Positions 1 through 4,439 of a stretch of 6,614 bases of DNA are shown here, one piece after another. Source of the DNA: an uncultured Collinsella sp. (GTDB taxonomy: Bacteria; Actinomycetota; Coriobacteriia; Coriobacteriales; Coriobacteriaceae); NCBI GenBank assembly GCA_900553475.1, contig USEF01000091.1:1-6614 (forward strand). The letters run 5' to 3'. How positions within the stretch are numbered: position 1 is the stretch's first letter; every line of letters begins with the position of its first letter. The notes beneath the pieces are model-generated. The model made no database searches. It worked only from the letters and a program-made list of their open reading frames with translations, and was not told the DNA's origin. The translations under genes were made by a program, and so were the position numbers.

Positions 1-21
1 CCTCGCGGCCTCCCCCTTTTT
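1..21 (+). terminator. Possible right arm of a rho-independent terminator, cut by window edge
   Basis: The window opens with a GC-rich stretch ending in GGCCTCCCCCTTTTT (7-21), which is what the 3' arm plus T-run of an intrinsic terminator looks like. The complete terminator at 1296-1329 has the same design, with A-run, G-run, stem, C-run and T-run. The matching left arm would lie to the left of this window, so the hairpin cannot be confirmed. If real, it would end a plus-strand gene to the left and, being symmetrical, perhaps also the minus-strand gene that stops at 86. Confidence 0.35.
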
Positions 22-85
22 GCGTTTATGGGGCGTAAATGACTCTATTACACCAGACGATCTTATCGTTTTTGGTATTGAGCCT

Positions 86-553
86 TTATTTAAAGAAGAT
101 AAATCGAATAACAAGGGCAACTGCTATGGCCACAATGATCAAAAGCAGGATTGTCAGTCGATGCTGCTTGCGTCGTTTACTTGATGAAACGAAGATTGAT
201 TTTCCCTGTTTTGGCGTTTCGAGATAGCGAGCCGAATGCGTCAAGGTTTGCTTTGGTCGAGGACCTCTTTGTTGATGAGTGGCGGATGCTTTCATCGGCT
301 CATCACTAGCTGCGCTGTTTTTAGATAATGGTGCGTCTTTCAGATATACAGGGTCTCCCGAGGCGACGCCCATATGTTTACGCCCCGTTTGGGCATCCTC
401 GAGTGTTTGATATCGATTTCTCGTCACATACTCGGGCTCTGCATCATTAATGGGCTCTTGCGAGATGTGGGGGCGATGGAACCGTGGCGGCTGCGTGGAA
501 GTATCTCCCCCCTGCGTCGGCATAAACATATTGTTCTGGTTTTGGTCGTCCAT
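86..553 (-). CDS. Small hypothetical protein with a single C-terminal membrane helix
   Basis: I do not recognise this 155-residue protein. Residues 1-125 are polar and look disordered, rich in Q, N, S, T, P and charged residues, with no motif I can name. A basic cluster KRRKQHR (126-132) is followed by an uninterrupted hydrophobic stretch (about 133-154) ending FIFFK at the stop. By the positive-inside rule, the N-terminus should be cytoplasmic and the C-terminus outside, making it a tail-anchored or single-pass protein without an external domain. The ATG at 553 has AAAGGG (558-563, minus strand) four bases upstream; later Met codons lack such a site. No coding continuation is visible after the stop, so there is no evidence that it lost an outer domain. 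It is divergent from hsp20. Base composition is visibly more AT-rich than in tilS or ftsH. It is the longest open frame here and has the better start signal, but it could still be spurious. Confidence 0.68.
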   Translation of the reverse strand: MDDQNQNNMFMPTQGGDTSTQPPRFHRPHISQEPINDAEPEYVTRNRYQTLEDAQTGRKHMGVASGDPVYLKDAPLSKNSAASDEPMKASATHQQRGPRPKQTLTHSARYLETPKQGKSIFVSSSKRRKQHRLTILLLIIVAIAVALVIRFIFFK

Positions 554-645
554 GATGCCCTTTAGCTCGTTGCCAACAACGTGTACGCGCTCATTGTAAG
601 CCCCTTGTTATTTGTAGCTGTGGACATACTCGTAATTTAAGCTCT

Positions 646-677
646 GGTTCAAAGAACCTTAACCTTCCTAAAACCTT
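646..677. repeat. Inverted repeat followed by three AACCTT direct repeats
   Basis: GGTTC-AAA-GAACC is a perfect 5-bp inverted repeat (646-658). It runs straight into three copies of AACCTT at 655-660, 661-666 and 672-677. The first two are tandem and the third starts 11 bp after the second. This clustering in a divergent promoter region is compatible with a protein binding site, but the units are short and chance is possible in AT-rich DNA. No known operator is matched. Confidence 0.4.
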
Positions 678-735
678 AGTGCTACACACTTAGATATGCT
701 TATAGTACTGGACTCAAAAAACTTTATAGTCGATG

Positions 736-764
736 TATATATGAGCATCGGGTGGGCATATATA
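736..764. repeat. Perfect 8-bp inverted repeat upstream of hsp20, operator candidate
   Basis: TATATATG (736-743) and CATATATA (757-764) are exact reverse complements separated by 13 bp, so the half-site centres lie 21 bp apart, two helical turns, as for a dimeric regulator. The element lies 67-95 bp upstream of the hsp20 start codon and overlaps the best -10-like hexamer there (TATAAG, 761-766). A second, weaker repeat CGATG/CATCG (731-735 and 746-750) is interleaved with it. Function as an operator is inference. The alternating TA composition makes chance occurrence more likely than for a mixed sequence. Confidence 0.4.
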
Positions 765-815
765 AGAGCGTCAAAAGAAGTCCCAGTCACCTAGAAGATG
801 ACTCGGCAGCCCTAT

Positions 816-822
816 AAAGGAG
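816..822 (+). promoter_or_regulatory. Ribosome binding site deciding the hsp20 start
   Basis: AAAGGAG lies eight bases before the ATG at 831. An in-frame ATG at 798 would make the protein 11 residues longer, but it would place this site inside the coding sequence and has no comparable site of its own. The start at 831 is therefore preferred. Confidence 0.8.
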
Positions 823-830
823 TGGTAAAC

Positions 831-1262
831 ATGGCAAGCATGGTTCCTTATCGTTCGGTTTTTGGCGTTCGTCCCTCTGCAAGCTCGCTGTTCGATCTGT
901 TTGATGATATGAGTGACCTAGCGAACGGCTCGATTGCCTCTAAGGCGTTCCCCGTTGACGTTGAGGATAAGGGCGATGGCTATGAGGTCAAGGCTTATCT
1001 TACCGGCGTCGCCAAGGACGATATCGATGTCGAGCTTAACGAGGGCCGTCTGTCCATTAGCGTGAATGTTGAGGAAGACGAGGAGAACGAGGGCAAGAAC
1101 TTCCTGCAGAAGGAGTTCAGCTCGTACAGCGCGACCCGTGGCGTGTATCTTAAGGACGCTTCGAGCGAGGGCCTCTCGGCTAAGTACGCTGACGGCATCC
1201 TGACCGTTACGGTTCCCAAGATCGTCGAGAAGAAGAACGTTACGAAGATCTCCATCGACTAA
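831..1262 (+). CDS. Hsp20 family small heat-shock protein (alpha-crystallin domain)
   Basis: This is a 143-residue ATP-independent holdase chaperone that would bind unfolding proteins in the cytoplasm as large oligomers. The short N-terminal arm (about 1-38) contains the phenylalanine-rich SSLFDLFDDM segment. The alpha-crystallin domain starts at FPVDVEDKGDGYEVKAYLTGV (40-60). It runs through an acidic loop (EEDEENEG, 81-88) to the family signature AKYADGILTVTVPK (117-130). A C-terminal I-x-I motif (I140-S-I142), used for oligomer assembly in this family, sits at the extreme end (KISID). Length fits the family. The gene stands alone between a divergent and a convergent gene, so it is probably monocistronic, ending at the terminator at 1296-1329. 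Heat or stress control is expected from the family, but no recognised heat-shock operator is seen. I cannot tell which named hsp20 paralogue it is, so no symbol is given. Confidence 0.95.
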   Translation: MASMVPYRSVFGVRPSASSLFDLFDDMSDLANGSIASKAFPVDVEDKGDGYEVKAYLTGVAKDDIDVELNEGRLSISVNVEEDEENEGKNFLQKEFSSYSATRGVYLKDASSEGLSAKYADGILTVTVPKIVEKKNVTKISID

Positions 1263-1295
1263 CTTCGTTGGTGTTCTGAGCTATTAAAAGATAAC

Positions 1296-1329
1296 AAAAG
1301 GGGCTGGGAAGCGATTCCCGGCCCCTTTT
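1296..1329. terminator. Bidirectional rho-independent terminator between hsp20 and the MBL-fold gene
   Basis: A 15-bp stem with one G-U wobble (left arm 1296-1310, right arm 1315-1329) encloses a GCGA loop, which fits the GNRA tetraloop pattern. The left arm begins AAAA and the right arm ends TTTT, so transcripts from either direction end in a U-run after a GC-rich stem. It lies 33 bases after the hsp20 stop and 15 bases past the stop of the convergent minus-strand gene, as expected for a shared terminator. Confidence 0.93.
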
Positions 1330-1344
1330 GCTGTCTAGGAAAGC

Positions 1345-2154
1345 CTATTGAATGGTTGCTGGCCGATACTGGCTTGCGGGGCGTATCGAGAGTTTTCGCG
1401 ATCCTTGGAGAAGGGTGGCGGAGCTGCCGACCTCGTCATCCAGGGTTGCGGCTAGAGCTTTGGCATAGCTTTTGACGGTAAGGCTCGGACGATTGTTATC
1501 TTGGCTGATATGCATGGCAATGAGCTGTTCGGTGCGATCGGTAACAAGTTCGCGCGCGGCTTCGGCGGCTTGGTCGTTGGAGAGGTGTCCCCTTGCAGAC
1601 AGGATACGCTCCTGAAGAAAGCGGGGATATTCTCCCTCGCGCAGCATGGCCACATCGTGGTTGCTTTCGAGCGCGAGGAGTCGACAATCTTTTAGGGTGT
1701 TCATGGCCTGGCTCGATAGCTCTCCGGTGTCGGTGGCAAAGCCGATGGAATCATCGAGAGCATTGAATCGATAGCCGACAGGATTGATGACATCGTGTGA
1801 TGTTGAGTAGGTTTGCACGTGGATGCCGGCAATGGATAGGGTGTCACCGGGATCGAATTCCTCGACAGGCAGATGTGAAAGATTTTCTTTGTTCGAAAGT
1901 GTGCCCCTGCTGGCAAAGAGGGGGCCGTGCCAGTGCTTGCACCAGACATCGAGACCCTTGATGTGATCGCTATGCTCATGAGTAATGAGAAGAGCCGAGA
2001 CGTTGTCTGCCGAGAGTCCCAGTTCTGCCATGCGCTTTAATGTCTCGCGGCGAGAAAGACCGTCGTCAATCATGATGAGCCCCCGGGGGCCTTCGATGAG
2101 CGCGCAGTTGCCTTTTGAGCCGCTGCCAAGGATATGAAGGTGCAGACGAGACAT
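1345..2154 (-). CDS. YycJ/WalJ-type metallo-beta-lactamase-fold hydrolase
   Basis: A 269-residue protein of the metallo-beta-lactamase fold, a dinuclear metal hydrolase family. It opens with LHILGSGSKGNCALIE (5-20), the typical start of the YycJ/WalJ group. It carries the metal-binding HxHxDH motif as HEHSDH (59-64), with further likely ligands at H120, D142 (FATDTG), H190 (RGHLSN) and H215 (MHISQDNN). The RGHLSN and HxSxxNN motifs are characteristic of YycJ-like proteins, which are thought to act as 5'-3' exonucleases on DNA in Bacillus; the substrate here is not shown by the sequence. Length matches the family. The ATG at 2154 is chosen because homology begins right there. A TTG at 2202 would add 16 residues, remove the intergenic space and abut the tilS start. 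Only a weak GGA precedes the ATG. Unlike in many Firmicutes, no walRK two-component genes are adjacent. It converges on hsp20 and is divergent from tilS. Confidence 0.92.
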   Translation of the reverse strand: MSRLHLHILGSGSKGNCALIEGPRGLIMIDDGLSRRETLKRMAELGLSADNVSALLITHEHSDHIKGLDVWCKHWHGPLFASRGTLSNKENLSHLPVEEFDPGDTLSIAGIHVQTYSTSHDVINPVGYRFNALDDSIGFATDTGELSSQAMNTLKDCRLLALESNHDVAMLREGEYPRFLQERILSARGHLSNDQAAEAARELVTDRTEQLIAMHISQDNNRPSLTVKSYAKALAATLDDEVGSSATLLQGSRKLSIRPASQYRPATIQ

Positions 2155-2202
2155 AAGATTCCAAAGGATACAATGGGTGCGGACGAATAGAGGAGGAAGC
2201 AA
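2155..2202. promoter_or_regulatory. Short divergent spacer with tilS ribosome binding site and possible -10
   Basis: Only 48 bp separate the divergent starts, so promoter elements must overlap the coding ends or be compact. AGGAGG at 2191-2196, six bases before the tilS ATG, is a near-ideal ribosome binding site and fixes that start. TACAAT (2169-2174) is a good -10 hexamer for tilS and would give a leader of about 20 bases. No good -35 is found 17 bp upstream, so the promoter call is tentative. I see no clear promoter for the minus-strand gene. Confidence 0.5.
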
Positions 2203-3741
2203 ATGCCTACGGTATCACAGCATTACGGACACCATGCCGTGCCCGGGGCAGTCGATGAGACCCGAACGAGGCAGCAGGCTGCTCCTGTCGTGCTCATGGT
2301 ATCAGGCGGCGCGGACTCGACGGCACTGCTTCTTATGGCGTGCACATCAAAGCTGGATATCCAAGACGGGCGCGGTGTTGCACCCATTGCTCGCGAGCGC
2401 CTGCATGTGCTGCATGTAAACCATCATCTGCGCGGCAAGGCGTCCGATGGCGACGAGGCCTTTGTGCGTGAGCTCTGCGCGAAATATGGTTTACCGCTGT
2501 GCGTGGAGCACGCTTATTTTGATGGGGAGTCGGGCAATATTGAGGCCGCGGCCCGCGAGGTGCGCTATGCCGCGGCGCGGAGGTATGTTCGCGAACTCTG
2601 CGCCCAGACGGGGGCGCCGCGAACGGCGGCTCGTATCTGCACCGCGCACACGTCTTCGGATCGCGCGGAAACGTTTTTGATGAACGCGATTAAGGGTTCG
2701 GGGCCCGCTGGTCTATCGAGCATTCCTCGCCGGAGGAATATCGTGGTGCGTCCCTTGCTCGACCTAACTCATGGCGAGCTTGTGGGCTATCTACAGGTAC
2801 ATGGTCAGCCGTGGCGTGAAGACGAGAGCAATGAGGATATCTCGTATCTGCGAAACTACGTGCGCCATCGGGTAATGCCAGTGGTGGCACAGCGTAATGC
2901 GAGCGTGTGCAAGACGATTGGCGCCGCCTGTGAGATCTTGGGTGACGAAGACGCGTTTCTATCCCAGCTGTCGGCGCAGGCGTTTCGAAGCTGCCTGCGC
3001 AAGGAGGCGGCGGGCGCGCTAGTGCTCGATGCCAGACGCCTTGCTGCGGCCGAGGTGGTAATCGCGCGGCGCATCGTGCGACTGGCGATTAAGCGCATCG
3101 ATCCGGACGCTCGTCCAGAGATGCGACATGTGGAGCGAGTCCTTTCCTGCGTTGCCGAGGGCGCCGGCTCGGTCACGCTTCCGGCGGGGATTGACGCACG
3201 CATTGAGTTTGGCATGCTGGCGTTTAAGGCGCCGGCGGCTCGCGAGGGCCTGGTCGCGGACTGGGTTACCGTACCCGGTCGTTTGCCGTTGGGCGGGGGA
3301 CGTATGCTGGTCACAGAACCGATGGCCGTTGAGCCGGGATGCGATATCGTGCGTCGCGCCCGTGAGCTTGCGGCTGCCGGGGAAGTGACAGCTTTGGTAG
3401 ACGCGGCTGCCCTGGGTTTTGCCGACAGCGATAGTGAGCGGATCCTGGCGGGCTCGCGTGGCAAGATCCCTGTCGAGGCGCGATTGGCGCGCCTGTGGGT
3501 GGACGGTCCCGCACCGGGAGACGTGATGTGCCCGTTAGGGATGAGTGGCCGAAGCAAGAAAGTATCCGACTTGCTAGGCGAGGCTCGCATTCCCGTTTCC
3601 GAGCGCGCCGGCGTGCCCATGGTGAGGACGGCGCCGGGAGGTGCCGTGGTGTGGGTCGCCGGAGTTCGCGCGGACGAGCGTTTTAAGTGCACGGCCGCAA
3701 CGCGCGTGGCATATCTGCTTCGTGTGGTCGATGCGGAATAG
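2203..3741 (+). CDS. tilS: tRNA(Ile)-lysidine synthetase TilS
   Basis: Cytoplasmic enzyme that uses ATP and lysine to convert C34 of the tRNA(Ile) CAU anticodon to lysidine, switching decoding from AUG to AUA. The N-terminal PP-loop ATPase domain has the signature SGGADST (34-40), HVNHHLRG (71-78), NIEAAAREVRY (112-122), the AHTSSDRAETFL segment (148-159) and GSGPAGL (165-171). Next come VRPLLDLTHGEL (182-193), DESN (207-210) and RNYVRHR (217-223). The C-terminal tRNA-binding domain ends with KKVSDLLGEARIPVSERAGV (452-471) and VVWVAGVRADERFK. At 512 residues it is longer than the E. coli enzyme (about 430). Extra length includes a ~25-residue N-terminal extension before the first strand and a loop of about 10 residues (around 50-65). 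In the HxxDDQxET region the sequence reads HTSSDRAET, keeping the second Asp and the Glu but changing DDQ to SDR. Start is secured by AGGAGG. It heads the conserved tilS-hpt-ftsH cluster. Confidence 0.96.
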   Translation: MPTVSQHYGHHAVPGAVDETRTRQQAAPVVLMVSGGADSTALLLMACTSKLDIQDGRGVAPIARERLHVLHVNHHLRGKASDGDEAFVRELCAKYGLPLCVEHAYFDGESGNIEAAAREVRYAAARRYVRELCAQTGAPRTAARICTAHTSSDRAETFLMNAIKGSGPAGLSSIPRRRNIVVRPLLDLTHGELVGYLQVHGQPWREDESNEDISYLRNYVRHRVMPVVAQRNASVCKTIGAACEILGDEDAFLSQLSAQAFRSCLRKEAAGALVLDARRLAAAEVVIARRIVRLAIKRIDPDARPEMRHVERVLSCVAEGAGSVTLPAGIDARIEFGMLAFKAPAAREGLVADWVTVPGRLPLGGGRMLVTEPMAVEPGCDIVRRARELAAAGEVTALVDAAALGFADSDSERILAGSRGKIPVEARLARLWVDGPAPGDVMCPLGMSGRSKKVSDLLGEARIPVSERAGVPMVRTAPGGAVVWVAGVRADERFKCTAATRVAYLLRVVDAE

Positions 3742-3760
3742 CGTCCTACGCCAGCTATTC
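3736..3760 (+). repeat. Hairpin overlapping the tilS stop codon
   Basis: GAATAGC (3736-3742) and GCTATTC (3754-3760) are perfect 7-bp inverted repeats spanning the tilS stop. Alternatively, an inner GCGT-CCT-ACGC stem (3741-3751) can stack on GAATA/TATTC. No T-run follows, so it is not a standard intrinsic terminator. It may stabilise or process the mRNA between tilS and hpt, or be incidental. Confidence 0.45.
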
Positions 3761-3780
3761 TGTGCGGCGTTGACGGTATT

Positions 3781-3801
3781 CCCGCGCTGATGGTGCGCGG
3801 G
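3781..3801 (+). repeat. GC-rich hairpin in the tilS-hpt gap
   Basis: CCCGCGC (3781-3787) and GCGCGGG (3795-3801) form a perfect 7-bp GC stem with a 7-base loop. It is followed by CTGGAAAATATA, not a T-run, so it is not a typical terminator. It is the second hairpin within the 148-bp tilS-hpt gap. A -10-like TAGAAT (3827-3832) lies downstream without a good -35, so hpt may have its own promoter here, but this is not firm. Confidence 0.45.
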
Positions 3802-3889
3802 CTGGAAAATATACCCCGTGCGCTGCTAGAATGTGTAGTTCGCGTCCATACGGCGGTGTGTGGGCGATTAAGCACAAGAAAGGGTTGTC

Positions 3890-4438
3890 ATGGCTTCTCA
3901 ACATCCGGATATCGAGAAGGTTCTGTTTACGCAGGAGGATATCGACGGCATCGTTTCTCGCCTGGGCGAGGAGATCACTCGCGACTACGCGGGTAAGGAT
4001 CTGGTGCTGATCGCGGTTCTGCGCGGTGCCGTTGTCTTTATGGGCGACCTGATGCGCAAGATTGAGCTACCGACCAACATCGATTTCATGGCTGTTTCGA
4101 GCTATGGCGACGGTGTGAAGTCTTCGGGCATCGTGCGTATCATTAAGGATCTGGATATCGACATCCGTGGTCGCGACGTGCTGATCGTCGAGGACATTCT
4201 GGACTCGGGCCTGACCCTCAAGTACCTGATGAAGAACCTCGAGAGCCGCAAGCCCGCTTCGCTGGAGGTCGCTGCCTTCCTGTGGAAGGACGTTGAGGAC
4301 CGCACCTCGGCCATCACGCCCAAGTATGTTGGAACCCATTGCCCCGATGCCTTTGTGGTGGGCTACGGCCTCGACTATGCCGAGCGCTATCGCAACCTTC
4401 CGTATCTGGGCATTTTGAAACCGGAGGTTTATTCGTAA
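3890..4438 (+). CDS. hpt: Hypoxanthine phosphoribosyltransferase
   Basis: A 182-residue cytoplasmic purine salvage enzyme that joins hypoxanthine (and usually guanine) to PRPP, giving IMP or GMP and pyrophosphate. It shows the family elements in order: VLRGAVVFMGDL (43-54), the flexible-loop SSYGD (70-74), KSSGIVRIIKDLD (77-89), and the PRPP-binding loop VLIVEDILDSGLTL (97-110). That loop has the acidic pair E101-D102 and the probable catalytic Asp D105. Purine-site residues follow: K133, and FVVGYGLDYAERYRNLPYLG (155-174), in which D162 corresponds to the metal-binding Asp. Length is typical. The segment before FVVGYGLDY reads YVGTHCPDA rather than the commoner GFxIPD, a small local variant. 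AAGAAAGGG (3876-3884) lies five bases before the ATG. It follows tilS on the same strand and is followed by ftsH one base after its stop, an arrangement conserved in many Gram-positive bacteria. Confidence 0.97.
   Translation: MASQHPDIEKVLFTQEDIDGIVSRLGEEITRDYAGKDLVLIAVLRGAVVFMGDLMRKIELPTNIDFMAVSSYGDGVKSSGIVRIIKDLDIDIRGRDVLIVEDILDSGLTLKYLMKNLESRKPASLEVAAFLWKDVEDRTSAITPKYVGTHCPDAFVVGYGLDYAERYRNLPYLGILKPEVYS
4423..4427 (+). promoter_or_regulatory. ftsH ribosome binding site inside the end of hpt
   Basis: GGAGG lies within the last codons of hpt, 12 bases before the ftsH ATG at 4440. That spacing is longer than usual. Because the hpt stop (4436-4438) and the ftsH start are one base apart, ribosomes finishing hpt could re-initiate on ftsH, so translational coupling is likely. 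Confidence 0.6.
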
Positions 4439-4439
4439 G

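Larger units (their letters stand above)
554..830. promoter_or_regulatory. Divergent intergenic region between hypothetical gene and hsp20
   Basis: This 277-bp AT-rich region must hold the promoters of both divergent genes. I see no clean TTGACA/TATAAT pair for either direction. Possible -10-like hexamers are TATAGT (725-730) and TATAAG (761-766) on the plus strand and TACAAT (593-598) on the minus strand, all without a good -35 at 16-18 bp. A small hairpin CGTTG-ccaa-CAACG (568-581) would lie in the leader of the minus-strand gene. The other repeats are listed separately. No convincing CIRCE or HAIR heat-shock operator is present. Confidence 0.6.

Noticed and set aside
374..565. A 63-residue plus-strand open frame across the hypothetical membrane protein gene
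   Set aside because: The opposite frame is much longer, has a ribosome binding site and ends in a coherent basic patch plus membrane helix; the plus-strand frame has no such support.
676..712. Possible CIRCE (HrcA) element near TTAGTGCTA
   Set aside because: It resembles one arm loosely, but no GAGTGCTAA-like second arm lies at nine bases.
700..720. Possible HspR (HAIR) operator around ACTCAA at 712
   Set aside because: Only the right half resembles the consensus; the left half matches at few positions and with the wrong spacing.
798..830. Longer Hsp20 starting at the ATG at 798
   Set aside because: The 11 extra codons contain the obvious ribosome binding site for the ATG at 831, and the added residues do not resemble the family's N-terminus.
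2155..2202. Longer MBL-fold protein starting at the TTG at 2202
   Set aside because: The extra 16 residues precede the conserved family start, the codon is a rarer start, and the extension would abut tilS and occupy its leader.
2856..3875. A 339-residue open frame on the minus strand across tilS
   Set aside because: Antisense shadow of tilS, low-complexity in A, R, S and T, with no recognisable domain; tilS has clear motifs and a strong ribosome binding site.
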